A DNA stretch of 64,000 nucleotides from Edwardsiella anguillarum ET080813 (GTDB lineage Bacteria; Pseudomonadota; Gammaproteobacteria; Enterobacterales; Enterobacteriaceae): NCBI RefSeq assembly GCF_000264765.2, contig NZ_CP006665.1:62001-126000 (forward strand), in the 5' to 3' direction. The notes under the pieces are model-generated. The model saw only the letters and a list, made by a program, of their open reading frames with translations, was not told the origin of the DNA and made no database searches. Positions 1 to 8,007 of the stretch are shown piece after piece; position 1 is the stretch's first letter, and each line of letters starts with the position of its first letter. The translations under genes and the position numbers were made by a program.

Positions 1-67
1 TTGTTTCTAGATTGTTTTAACAGGACCATAATTAGATATTGCAGTATCATTTTTTGGGCTATAAAAT

Positions 68-83
68 CTTTCACATGTGAAAG
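68..83. promoter_or_regulatory. Palindromic operator upstream of parA
   Basis: Perfect 16-bp palindrome CTTTCACATGTGAAAG, 35 bp before the parA start. The 14-bp core TTTCACATGTGAAA recurs eight more times in the window. Its place at the parAB promoter and similarity in design to ParB/KorB operators suggest autoregulation or a partition site; this is inference. Confidence 0.7.
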
Positions 84-118
84 AGGACTTTCGTTGTTGA
101 CTAATCATAGGGGTGAGT

Positions 119-904
119 ATGGGAAAAGTAATTAGTTTCTCCAACCAGAAAGGCGGGGTTGGTAAGAGCACCCTCTGTATCCAACAAGCATTTTATTTGA
201 CTCTGATAGAAAAGAAGAAAGTGCTGGTGTTGGATATGGATGGACAAGGGAATACCTCTTCCCGGCTGGCCCCTAGACGATATCTAGAGGATGGCGAGTT
301 TGAGCCGATTCTTTCTGGGACGAAGGCTGCGGAGTTGTTCGCTTATGAACTGGATAAGGTTGAAGTGATGTCCTGTCCATGTGGTGCTGATCTCATCCAT
401 ACACCAAAGAATGACTCTGACCTATTCGAAATGGAGGCTATCCCTCTAGGTCAGGCGATGAACCCTGCTCGCCATTTGGCTGATTTAATCGAAAACTACG
501 ATTACGTGCTGGTGGATTGTCCTCCTGGCCTCGGTAGAAAGCTGGTGGCTGCTCTGGTTATGTCAACCCATGTAGTATGCCCGGTTAAGCTCTCCGGCTT
601 TTCTGTAGATGGTGTAGAAGGCCTCCTGAATACGATCATTGGTATTCGTGAGGCGTATAACCCAGAACTGGAGATCTTGGGGATTGTGATTAACGATATG
701 GATCGTTCTGTTAATCATGAAAAATCGTTGAAGACTTTAGAGGCAACTGTTCCTGAACTTTTGTTCGAGAATAAGATAATGCACCGTCCGCCGCTGGATA
801 GTGCAATTTCCGAAGGGGTTCCTGTCTGGGAGTTGCGCTATGGACATGTTGCGGCAAAAGAGGTTCTAGCAGTATTGGCTGAAATTGTTAAAAAGGTGGG
901 CTAA
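119..904 (+). CDS. parA: ParA-family partition ATPase
   Basis: Partition ATPase of the MinD/ParA type, 261 residues, acting with ParB to segregate the element at cell division. The deviant Walker A motif KGGVGKST lies at the N-terminus, followed by the switch region VLDMDGQGN and the Walker B-like VLVDCPPGLG. There is no N-terminal helix-turn-helix, so it is a short (type Ib/chromosomal-like) ParA. An earlier GTG at 113 is possible, but AGGGG at 109-113 sits at correct spacing for ATG 119. It is followed after 3 bp by parB, so the two form an operon. The palindrome at 68-83 lies in the promoter region. Confidence 0.95.
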   Translation: MGKVISFSNQKGGVGKSTLCIQQAFYLTLIEKKKVLVLDMDGQGNTSSRLAPRRYLEDGEFEPILSGTKAAELFAYELDKVEVMSCPCGADLIHTPKNDSDLFEMEAIPLGQAMNPARHLADLIENYDYVLVDCPPGLGRKLVAALVMSTHVVCPVKLSGFSVDGVEGLLNTIIGIREAYNPELEILGIVINDMDRSVNHEKSLKTLEATVPELLFENKIMHRPPLDSAISEGVPVWELRYGHVAAKEVLAVLAEIVKKVG

Positions 905-907
905 GCC

Positions 908-2161
908 ATGGCGCTAAAAAATCTAAAAAGCTTATCCGATCTGGCTAAAGCGGCAACTGGTAAACGAGGCAAGGAGATCCTTGTCGTTCCTGTCGATGAT
1001 GTTGTATCTAAGGTGCAGGTCAGAAAGCGCTTTCGTAAAATTGAAGAACTCGCGGCTACTATACTTACAGATGGGCAGCAATCACCCATTATCGTGTCCC
1101 CTAAAAATGAGCATGGTAAGTATGTAATTCAGAAGGGAGAGCGACGTTGGCGAGCCTGTAAGCACGCTGGAATTGAGACAATCGAGCTGATCATTAATGA
1201 CCAAGAGTTAAATCCTCTAGACGAAACTGCCGGGGAGCTCATCGAGAACATCCAGCGTGATGATCTCACTCCAATGGAGATCGCCCTAGCCTTGAATAAG
1301 TTCGTTGAGGATGGATGGTCGCAGCGAAAGATTGGTGAACGTATTGGCAAGAGTGTTTCGTTTGTCTCGACACATCTGTCCTTACTGAAACTGCCTATGT
1401 GTGTGCAAGAACTGTATGAACATGACATGTGTTCTGACATCGAAACACTAAACAACTTGCGACTGTTGTTTGATCTAGATGAGTCTCGGTGTCAAACAGT
1501 CTGTTCTGCTGCTCTGAGTGACGGTATCTCTCGCAAGCAGAGTAGAGAGTATTTAACCGATGCTAAGGTTGCTTTGCTGAAGCTTCCTGACTGTGTGCAA
1601 GACGTCTATGAAAAGGGATTATGTACTGATGTTGATACCTTGAAAAATCTTGGTCTCTTGTTCGATGTGGATGAGAATCGCTGCCGTACTGTTTGTGCTG
1701 TAGCTTTGACCGATGGGATATCCAGTAAACAAAGTTTGGAGATCTTGAATGATGCCAAGCGTGTTAAGGAGGATATTCATAATTCTGGCTCTACTGAGCA
1801 TCGAGGCATGGATCAGAATATCACTCATACTGGTGTAGAATTAGGTTCTGAATCAGGTTCTGAATCAGGTTCTGAATCAGGTTCTGAATCAGGTTCTGCA
1901 CCGGAGACTAACCCTGATTTGAGTAGTGGTGTAGTAACTCCGTCGCCTAAGAGCAAAGAGTGGAAGAATGCCCGTGCGGAAAATTTGATCTTTACTGTCA
2001 GTGTAGAGCTAGATGGTGAGATGAAGCGCGGTATTATCATGACAGAACGAGTGTCGTTGTCTCCAGCAATGGCTTGCGTGAAAATACTGGATAACAGTGG
2101 TAAAGAGAAGCATGTCATGGTGCCGGTGTCAGACATCCAGCTTCTGGCTATCGAAGGTTAA
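908..2161 (+). CDS. parB: ParB/KorB-like DNA-binding protein with an internal duplication
   Basis: 417-residue ParB-family protein. Residues about 25-110 form the ParB N domain with the arginine-rich box GERRWRACK; residues about 115-160 carry the helix-turn-helix (WSQRKIGERIGKSVSFVSTHLSLLKLP). Then comes a tandem duplication: two copies of about 65 residues, each starting LKLPxCVQ and ending in GISxKQSxExLxDAK. A GSES-repeat linker separates this from a C-terminal domain of about 60 residues resembling the SH3-like dimerisation domain of KorB. The KorB-like architecture suggests both partition and global repression, probably through TTTCACATGTGAAA sites. The duplication after the helix-turn-helix is unusual for the family. 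Confidence 0.9.
   Translation: MALKNLKSLSDLAKAATGKRGKEILVVPVDDVVSKVQVRKRFRKIEELAATILTDGQQSPIIVSPKNEHGKYVIQKGERRWRACKHAGIETIELIINDQELNPLDETAGELIENIQRDDLTPMEIALALNKFVEDGWSQRKIGERIGKSVSFVSTHLSLLKLPMCVQELYEHDMCSDIETLNNLRLLFDLDESRCQTVCSAALSDGISRKQSREYLTDAKVALLKLPDCVQDVYEKGLCTDVDTLKNLGLLFDVDENRCRTVCAVALTDGISSKQSLEILNDAKRVKEDIHNSGSTEHRGMDQNITHTGVELGSESGSESGSESGSESGSAPETNPDLSSGVVTPSPKSKEWKNARAENLIFTVSVELDGEMKRGIIMTERVSLSPAMACVKILDNSGKEKHVMVPVSDIQLLAIEG
1844..1891 (+). repeat. Four 12-bp tandem repeats in parB linker
   Basis: Four exact copies of GGTTCTGAATCA encode GSES units in the ParB linker. Copy-number change would stay in frame and alter only linker length. Confidence 0.9.
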
Positions 2162-2171
2162 TAACAGGATT

Positions 2172-2196
2172 AGGCCCAACTTATTTGGTTGGGCCT
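2172..2196 (+). other. Hairpin after parB
   Basis: AGGCCCAAC and GTTGGGCCT form a perfect 9-bp stem with a 7-nt loop just after the parB stop. No T-run follows, so it may be an mRNA 3' stabiliser or a weak terminator rather than a strong one. Confidence 0.55.
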
Positions 2197-2218
2197 GAGG
2201 AAATAGGTGAAGGTACAT

Positions 2219-2491
2219 ATGAAAATTTCACAGGACATGAAGAGAAAATTTGCATTAGTTAATGCCCTGTCTAAAGCTGAGAAGCCAAGCCTCCAGGACC
2301 TTCACAAGTTTACAGATATCCCAGAGTCAACAATCAAGCGCCAGCTTTCATCGTTACGTGATGAGTTTGGAATGAACATCCTGTTTGTTAGAGAGTCAAC
2401 TGGTGAACGCGGTGCCACTGGATACTATATCCTTACCGATTGGGGGATTTTAGATCGTAAGGCTTTCATTACCCGATATGGTAATCTTTAG
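2219..2491 (+). CDS. Small winged-helix transcriptional regulator
   Basis: 90-residue protein predicted to be a winged helix-turn-helix: helices LQDLHKFTDIPESTIKRQLSSL contain the recognition helix, followed by a wing-like segment (FVRESTGERGATGYYIL). It lies directly after parB and ends at a strong terminator, so it is probably the last gene of the parAB operon and may regulate it. Start ATG 2219 has AAGG 5 bp upstream; a GTG at 2207 is the alternative. The specific target is unknown. Confidence 0.7.
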   Translation: MKISQDMKRKFALVNALSKAEKPSLQDLHKFTDIPESTIKRQLSSLRDEFGMNILFVRESTGERGATGYYILTDWGILDRKAFITRYGNL

Positions 2492-2515
2492 TGATTAACA
2501 TTATGAAGTTAAAGT

Positions 2516-2544
2516 AAAAAACCGACTGTGATAGTCGGTTTTTT
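2516..2544. terminator. Bidirectional rho-independent terminator
   Basis: Stem ACCGACT/AGTCGGT with a 5-nt loop, flanked by AAAAA and TTTTTT, between converging genes. Confidence 0.9.
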
Positions 2545-2549
2545 CATAC

Positions 2550-3182
2550 TTAGATACAGTGGCTCAATGTGTGGGGAGGTTGTTCCGCATAATAGGATAC
2601 TCCTTTGGTTTGTCGCGAGATTGTATTGATACAGACTATGCTCAAACTCCTGGGAGTAACATCACGTGACTCAAAGTAGTGTAGTAGCTGGATCAGGCAG
2701 GATTTGATCATCAGTGGGTCAATGTCTTCTAGATTGATTGATAGATGCCTTATAGCTTCGGTTCCACTTTCTTTGATCCGGTTTTCCATCCACTGGATAG
2801 TATTGATGCCAGATCCACAACATGGTTCGTAGAAGTCATTCCCATCTCTATTGTTCACAAGTTGGGAAAGCAGTAAGCCAACCTCGGGGGGGGTAGGGAA
2901 GTAGCTTGTCCCTTTATGATGCAAGCCGAACATACTGAGTATGTATCCTAGCGCGTCATTGGTTGGGTAGAGCTTCATTGTGGACGATAGAGTATGCGAA
3001 AGTTCTATGGCTACACTGTTCAATTCATCAGGGATTACTTCTTGAGGGGGGTATAGCCTTGTTTGGAGGTAAGCCCAGTTATCGATGAATGCCTCAATGA
3101 ATCTATTCGTCCCCATACGATAGCGTGATTGCTCAATAAGGCTTATTGCCTTTGCTCTTAAAGCAGCAAGCTGAGCAGACAT
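2550..3182 (-). CDS. DNA adenine methylase-like protein lacking the catalytic NPPY motif
   Basis: 210-residue protein resembling the SAM-binding half of N6-adenine DNA methyltransferases: SYFPTPPEVGLLLSQLV is the usual lead-in, FYEPCCGSG is motif I, and LSINLEDIDPLMIKSCLIQL fits motifs II/III. The chain ends about 80 residues after motif I, and no (D/N)PP(Y/F) motif IV is visible. It could be a truncated or non-catalytic SAM-binding protein. ATG 3182 was chosen because AGGAG lies 5 bp upstream; the frame opens at 3203. It is plausibly co-transcribed with the minus-strand gene at 3256-3498. Confidence 0.6.
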   Translation of the reverse strand: MSAQLAALRAKAISLIEQSRYRMGTNRFIEAFIDNWAYLQTRLYPPQEVIPDELNSVAIELSHTLSSTMKLYPTNDALGYILSMFGLHHKGTSYFPTPPEVGLLLSQLVNNRDGNDFYEPCCGSGINTIQWMENRIKESGTEAIRHLSINLEDIDPLMIKSCLIQLLHYFESRDVTPRSLSIVCINTISRQTKGVSYYAEQPPHTLSHCI

Positions 3183-3255
3183 ATTGGCTCCTATTTTTGT
3201 CATGAGAAAACAATCTGACCAATCCCCCAGACGCCCTGGGGGAATAAGAGATTAG

Positions 3256-3498
3256 TTATGAATGCTTCGCGCTAATTTGGGAGCAGCACATTTTTGCTAT
3301 TGCTTCACCACACCACTCAGGCATTGTCCGTAAGAGAGGAATAACCTGTTCGGCAGGCATCTGAGGAAGGTCCGACAAACGGACTTTGAGAAGTGGCACA
3401 GTTTGTTCTATCGGCGCAATCAGTGGGTTCAACTCGAAGAGTGTTTCGAGGTTGCTAATTAGACTAACGCTTGTGTTTATCGTAGACTGGACTTGCAT
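3256..3498 (-). CDS. Hypothetical protein
   Basis: 80-residue protein beginning MQVQSTINTSVSLIS, with no recognisable domain. It is leucine/proline-rich and mostly helical by eye, with cysteines near the C-terminus. GGAG five bases before ATG 3498 supports this start over the frame opening at 3567. It lies 73 bp upstream of the methylase-like gene on the same strand. A GC hairpin (3531-3552) sits in its leader. Confidence 0.45.
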   Translation of the reverse strand: MQVQSTINTSVSLISNLETLFELNPLIAPIEQTVPLLKVRLSDLPQMPAEQVIPLLRTMPEWCGEAIAKMCCSQISAKHS

Positions 3499-3603
3499 AG
3501 TAACTCCGTCGCATTGAGTGATATGTGGCCCCCTGCTGCAACAGGGGGTTTTCTTTCTCCGTATCAAAAAATACTATTTATAGTATCAAAAATCAATACC
3601 GTA

Positions 3604-3626
3604 AACATACGGATAACCCGTATGTT
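3604..3626. promoter_or_regulatory. Inverted repeat, operator-like
   Basis: AACATACGG and CCGTATGTT, a perfect 9-bp inverted repeat with 5-bp spacer, in the divergent region between the minus-strand genes and the gene at 3781. It is a candidate repressor site. Confidence 0.5.
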
Positions 3627-3684
3627 GAATGTGATTGATAATCACTGATTGCCCCTAATTCTGTTGAAATTGTAAACGAAACGG

Positions 3685-3712
3685 TTGCAAGGGCCCTTCG
3701 TTTCGCTATACT
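3685..3712 (+). promoter_or_regulatory. Predicted sigma-70 promoter
   Basis: TTGCAA (-35), 16-bp spacer and TATACT (-10), 68 bp before the start at 3781. A GAAACG/CGTTTC inverted repeat overlaps the spacer and a GACG repeat follows, suggesting regulation. Confidence 0.55.
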
Positions 3713-3780
3713 GACGGTAGCGTCAACTTTGACGTTATTATCGCTTATATGAAGACTTTGGATTGATGACGGAGGTGATT

Positions 3781-4137
3781 ATGATTACTCATACACCATA
3801 CACTATCGGTAAACGCTATGACCTGTTGGGTCGCTTTCGCGTGCCGGGTGTTCCGGGGGAATTCGAAGTTCGTTTTAACAAAGAGCGTGTTAAACGCCCT
3901 TTATTAATCGTTGTTCATGATAAGTGGCAGCAAGCAGATCGTCGTGAGCAGATTGCACCCTTGATGGTTCTCCAGTATGAGGCTGACGGACGTGAGAAGT
4001 GCATTGAGCAGATTGATGCTGATGCCGTTCCTGCGGGTGATCTGAATTTTTCCAACATTCTAAAAAGTCAGGCTGTTGAGCTTTGCAGGAAGTTAGTGGG
4101 ATGGAACTCATTAGGTCATGTCGCCGCTTATAATTGA
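3781..4137 (+). CDS. Hypothetical protein
   Basis: 118-residue soluble protein, unrecognised. The N-terminal half is beta-rich (GKRYDLLGRFRVPGVPGEFEVRFNKERV), the C-terminal half more helical. Start ATG 3781 follows an excellent GGAGGTGA. It overlaps the next gene by 20 bp, suggesting translational coupling to the GNAT-like protein. Confidence 0.6.
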   Translation: MITHTPYTIGKRYDLLGRFRVPGVPGEFEVRFNKERVKRPLLIVVHDKWQQADRREQIAPLMVLQYEADGREKCIEQIDADAVPAGDLNFSNILKSQAVELCRKLVGWNSLGHVAAYN

Positions 4138-4753
4138 AGAGCACGAAAAAAATTTAATTTGGCCTGATGACATAGATGACAGTCAGGCCTATCAAGATTT
4201 AACTCCTATCACTGATAATGTCGGTGATCAGCATCGTGTTGTTCTCGAAGAGGATCTTGGGATGTCGCGGTTGTATCTGCGCCATGTTCCATCAGATCAG
4301 ATTTCAGCAAATGTCGTACTTGAGTTTTGTCCCGTCACTCCTAACGGTTTCCCCCAGCCAAGCCCACAGGTGACTTCTGTCTATGTTCATGAGGATTATC
4401 GAGGCGCTAAGCTTGCTATGCGCATCTATCGACTTGTTATGAGCCATTACGGAGCAATAATTAGCGATACCCATCAAACCACTGGTGGTGCTCTGATCTG
4501 GTTACGAATGGTTAGAGAAGATAGTGTTCTGATAAACATCATGCAGGTTCAAGAAGATGGGAGTTTAGAATACCGTTACTCTAATGGTGAGCCGGAGGCT
4601 TACCAGGGTGATAGTGATGCTCTTGAGGCTGTTGCTCAGACTATCTGGGGAGGGCCGGAAGAAGTGATCGCTCCCCTAGATTTTGAAATCCTAGGGTTTA
4701 CACCAGCTCATGTGACGAGAGAGTCCGTCGTACTGGCCGCACGTATCGTATAG
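4118..4753 (+). CDS. Possible GNAT-like acetyltransferase
   Basis: 211-residue protein. Residues about 85-130 (VTSVYVHEDYRGAKLAMRIYRLVM) resemble the acetyl-CoA-binding strand-loop-helix of GNAT N-acetyltransferases: a V-x-P/H-x-x-R-G-x-x-L-A pattern followed by a helix and a later aromatic strand (GALIWLRM). The canonical R/Q-x-x-G-x-G/A motif is only partly kept. It is coupled to the preceding gene by overlap, so the two may act together. The substrate is unknown. Confidence 0.5.
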   Translation: MSPLIIEEHEKNLIWPDDIDDSQAYQDLTPITDNVGDQHRVVLEEDLGMSRLYLRHVPSDQISANVVLEFCPVTPNGFPQPSPQVTSVYVHEDYRGAKLAMRIYRLVMSHYGAIISDTHQTTGGALIWLRMVREDSVLINIMQVQEDGSLEYRYSNGEPEAYQGDSDALEAVAQTIWGGPEEVIAPLDFEILGFTPAHVTRESVVLAARIV

Positions 4754-4801
4754 TCTTTACTCCCCACTTCAATGTCCTTTCCTTACTCCCTTGATTCCGA
4801 C

Positions 4802-4815
4802 TTTCACATGTGAAA
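4802..4815. promoter_or_regulatory. Palindromic operator copy
   Basis: TTTCACATGTGAAA. Its centre is exactly 60 bp from the next copy, both upstream of the gene at 4919. Confidence 0.65.
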
Positions 4816-4861
4816 ATCGATAGGGTGTAGATACATCTTGGCTTGGGTATGATAAGTGGAG

Positions 4862-4875
4862 TTTCACATGTGAAA
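4862..4875. promoter_or_regulatory. Palindromic operator copy
   Basis: TTTCACATGTGAAA, 44 bp before the ATG at 4919. Confidence 0.65.
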
Positions 4876-4918
4876 CCCTTTCTTTTTTACGAGCTTTAGT
4901 GGGTCTAGGTGATGGATT

Positions 4919-5542
4919 ATGAGTGTATGGGGATCGATAGCTTCTACGGTGGCCGGTGCTGCAATAGCCATATGCGTTAGTTGGCAAAATCATTATCTCA
5001 CTAACAAAAGAGAGAGGATGATACGTGATCAGAAAGAGTACGAGGAGTTGCTGTTTATAGGAACAGAGTTGATATTCTCTCTTGAGAGTTATGTACGAGC
5101 GTGTTTGGATATCGCTACCGACTACAGAGATATAGAGCAAGACGGGAGAACTCGAACAACTATAGGCACTCCCATAATCTCCTTTGATGATATTTCAGGC
5201 AATTGGCGTGTTTTATCGGCATCTCTTATGTATCGCATACGAGAGCTGCCGTTCCTACAAAACGAGATAGAAAGCCTCATACATGATGAGGCGGATCATG
5301 ATTCGGAATATGCTTTTCATGTGATGCGATGTCAGTATGCCAAGCTAGCGGTTAGAGGCTTAATCCTATCTAAGCAGCTTCGTGCAGAGATTAAAAAATT
5401 AGCCCAATCTAATAAACCTCATGATAAAAAAGCTCGCCTTCCCGATCCTAGCTATGGGAAGAACTTTGATGTAAGAGTTTGGCAAGCTTGGCGTCGGGCA
5501 GCTAATGCTCGGAGACAGTACAGCCGTGATTTGTGTGTTTAG
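4919..5542 (+). CDS. Membrane-anchored hypothetical protein
   Basis: 207-residue protein with one N-terminal transmembrane segment (about residues 5-24, IASTVAGAAIAICVSW) and a long, mostly helical, positively charged cytoplasmic part (KKLAQSNKPHDKKARL near the end). No known family recognised. Two TTTCACATGTGAAA palindromes precede it, so it probably belongs to the same regulon as parAB and the traL operon. Confidence 0.6.
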   Translation: MSVWGSIASTVAGAAIAICVSWQNHYLTNKRERMIRDQKEYEELLFIGTELIFSLESYVRACLDIATDYRDIEQDGRTRTTIGTPIISFDDISGNWRVLSASLMYRIRELPFLQNEIESLIHDEADHDSEYAFHVMRCQYAKLAVRGLILSKQLRAEIKKLAQSNKPHDKKARLPDPSYGKNFDVRVWQAWRRAANARRQYSRDLCV

Positions 5543-5544
5543 GA

Positions 5545-5565
5545 TAGAGCCACGTTCGCGGCTCT
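5545..5565. terminator. Hairpin between converging genes
   Basis: Stem AGAGCC/GGCTCT after the stop of the plus-strand gene and before the topB stop. The T-run is weak on both strands. Confidence 0.4.
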
Positions 5566-5578
5566 ACTGTGCGGCATA

Positions 5579-7771
5579 TTAAGAGGGGCTATCTGACTTT
5601 TTAAACGGTAGGGTTCCTTTGCAGCTTGGGTATGTTGAACATCCCCAAAATTTTGATGCTCGCTTTTTCCCTGGTGCTTTCCCTTTTTTTAGTTTCATAA
5701 CACTGCCGCAGTTAGGACAGTTAGGGCAGTTCTCTTCCTCAATACGTTGTTCTGGTTTCCCTCGATTATCTGGGTATGTCTTTTTGCATGTGACATTTTG
5801 GCATCCCCAGAAAAACCCATTTTTCCCTTTTATTCTGTGTAGTTCTCCACCACAGTTAAAGCAGTCATATGTTGGGGGCTTCGCGGTAGCAAAAGCCTTA
5901 TCCATTGCGCCTCCCTTCTTTGAGAGAGCTGGTGCCACATTTTTGAGCTGCTCAACGATCTGACAAGTCCAAGACATGATTTGTTTCATGAAGACAGACA
6001 TGTTTCCTGATCCAGAGGCGATCTTCTCTAGCTCTTGCTCCCAAGCCGCTGTCATACCAGGAGATTTGATGGCCGGAGGGAGCACCGCTATCAGCGCGTG
6101 TGCCTTGTCAGTTGCAATTAAGTTTTTTTTCTGGCGACTAAAATACCCCTTATCAACAGCGCCTTGAATAATACTGGCTCGTGTAGCTGGTGTTCCTAGC
6201 CCCGCAGTGTCTCTTAGAATCTGTTTGAACTTCTCCTCAGTCACAAATTTGGCAATATTCTCCATCGCAGATAACAATGTTGCCTCAGTAAAGTGTGGAG
6301 GAGGGCGAGTCATCTTGTTTGCTAGCTCAGCGTTATTCAAGCGAGCTGGCTCACCTTGGCTTACGTGGGGGAGCTTCTCCTGTTCGATGGGCCTGTCATC
6401 GCTGTCGTTTTCGCCTTGAGGATCACTTTCATCCTCAGAAGTGAAGAGCACTTTCCATCCTTGTTTAGTCGGCGTTTTCCCCGAGGTATTGAAGAAATGA
6501 TGCCCACATTGCACCTCAATTTTTGTCTTGGAGAATTCGAACTCACTATAAAATTGAGCAATGTAGAAGCGACGAATAATATCGTATAGGTTATATTCAA
6601 TCTCACTCATTGATGAGATATTGACCTTTGCTGGTGTTGGGATAATCGCGTGATGCGCTGTAACTGCTGCGTCGTTAAATACCCGTGCTTTACGATGTGG
6701 ATTAGTACCAGCCACCAGCCCAGAGACATTGTTATCGGAGAGAATTAGCGCTTGTAGGATATCTGGGATGTCTCCTTTTTGGCTTTCAGGTAAGTATCGA
6801 CTATCTGTTCGTGGATAAGTTGTTGCTTTGTGAGTTTCATATAAAGCTTGGGCAGCGTTCAGAACTTGTTGAGCAGTGTAGCCCCAACGGTTACTAGCAT
6901 ATTGCTGTAGGGATGTTAGATCAAAGGGGAGGGGGGCTGACTCTTTTCCTGGTTTTGTCTCCGCCTTACTAATGATGGCATTCGCTCCATTGATCTGGGA
7001 GATTACCTTTTCAGCAAAAGCTTTGTTGATACAACGTCCTTGTTCATCACTGCACTCATCTGGAGGTGTCCATTGGGCGGTGAACTGCCCGTTTTGTACG
7101 GAAACACACACACCCATAGTCCAGTATGGAGATGGCGTAAAAGCTGAGATATCTCGATCTCGTTGGCAAACTAAGGATATCGTTGGAGTGATAACCCTTC
7201 CAACGTGAAGGACTTGTTTGTATCCAACGTTACGGGCGAGAACTGAATAGAGCCGACTTGTATTGATGCCCACCAGCCAGTCAGCTCTTTGTCGAGCAAG
7301 AGCTGCATAATAGAGAGGAAGTGTCTCTGAACCATCTTTGATCTGAGCTAGTGCTTTTCTAATGCTGGCTTCATCGAGAGCTCTTAGGCACACTCTGCGG
7401 ATCGGACCAGCGTAGTGAAACCTGTCTAGTAATGAACGAGCGATAGATTCACCTTCTCGATCATAGTCGGTAGATATATAGATGGTCTTGGCCTTTTTAA
7501 CTAGGTGCTCAATTGCTTTATATTGTTTTATTGAGTTTTTTCTAACGTTATACATCCATGTCGTAGGCGTTATAGGTAATGTCTCAAGAGACCAAGACTT
7601 AAATTTTTCGTCGTAGTCTTCCGGCATGAAAAGCTCAAGCAAATGACCTACTGCCCAAGTTATGACAGTATTCCCCCCATCATGTAGGAAGCCTTCTCCT
7701 CGTTGGCGAGCATTTAGTACCTCTGCCAGATCTTTCGCTTGAGAGGGTTTTTCACAGATATAGAGATCCAT
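5579..7771 (-). CDS. topB: DNA topoisomerase III (type IA)
   Basis: 730-residue type IA topoisomerase, decatenating or relaxing DNA during plasmid replication or transfer. The TOPRIM domain at the N-terminus has MDLYICEKPSQAKDL and the acidic STDYDREGES. The catalytic tyrosine is in TTYPRTDSRYLP. The C-terminus carries two cysteine-rich zinc-finger repeats (CFNCGG...CKK and CPNCG...CKG), as in topoisomerase I tails. TopB homologues are common on large MOBH conjugative elements. Its ATG overlaps the stop of the upstream gene (TAATG), indicating coupling with the genes at 7771-8570. Confidence 0.95.
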   Translation of the reverse strand: MDLYICEKPSQAKDLAEVLNARQRGEGFLHDGGNTVITWAVGHLLELFMPEDYDEKFKSWSLETLPITPTTWMYNVRKNSIKQYKAIEHLVKKAKTIYISTDYDREGESIARSLLDRFHYAGPIRRVCLRALDEASIRKALAQIKDGSETLPLYYAALARQRADWLVGINTSRLYSVLARNVGYKQVLHVGRVITPTISLVCQRDRDISAFTPSPYWTMGVCVSVQNGQFTAQWTPPDECSDEQGRCINKAFAEKVISQINGANAIISKAETKPGKESAPLPFDLTSLQQYASNRWGYTAQQVLNAAQALYETHKATTYPRTDSRYLPESQKGDIPDILQALILSDNNVSGLVAGTNPHRKARVFNDAAVTAHHAIIPTPAKVNISSMSEIEYNLYDIIRRFYIAQFYSEFEFSKTKIEVQCGHHFFNTSGKTPTKQGWKVLFTSEDESDPQGENDSDDRPIEQEKLPHVSQGEPARLNNAELANKMTRPPPHFTEATLLSAMENIAKFVTEEKFKQILRDTAGLGTPATRASIIQGAVDKGYFSRQKKNLIATDKAHALIAVLPPAIKSPGMTAAWEQELEKIASGSGNMSVFMKQIMSWTCQIVEQLKNVAPALSKKGGAMDKAFATAKPPTYDCFNCGGELHRIKGKNGFFWGCQNVTCKKTYPDNRGKPEQRIEEENCPNCPNCGSVMKLKKGKAPGKKRASKFWGCSTYPSCKGTLPFKKSDSPS

Positions 7772-8007
7772 TATATTCCTCCACTCATTAAGGAATGTTG
7801 CTTGGCTAAGTCAACCCAGTTTTGAGCTAGGCTACTCATTTCGGGGTGGTCTCTAGATAGGTTATTGAGTACACCTGAAATGACATAGGCTGCTTCTTGG
7901 GGACTTTCTCTCAAGCTAGCCTCTTGAAGCATGATGGTTAATGCTTCATAGAGCTTTGCTTGTTGTTGTTGGATATCGTTGGGAGTGACTATTTGAGAGC
8001 TTTGCAT
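7771..8007 (-). CDS. Hypothetical small helical protein
   Basis: 78-residue, glutamine-rich, all-helical protein with no family recognised. It overlaps the lipoprotein gene upstream by 19 bp and topB downstream by 1 bp, so it is the middle gene of a tightly packed three-gene minus-strand operon. Confidence 0.65.
   Translation of the reverse strand: MQSSQIVTPNDIQQQQAKLYEALTIMLQEASLRESPQEAAYVISGVLNNLSRDHPEMSSLAQNWVDLAKQHSLMSGGI

Noticed and set aside
1844..1891. 12-bp tandem repeats in parB as a phase-variation switch
   Set aside because: Unit length is a multiple of three, so slippage only changes linker length.
3183..3556. Minus-strand hairpins at 3218-3240 and 3531-3552 as further switch-type leaders
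   Set aside because: They have a GC hairpin before a gene, and one has ATTGG/CCAAT around the ribosome site, but no X:X' complementarity as in the 37-57 kb family.
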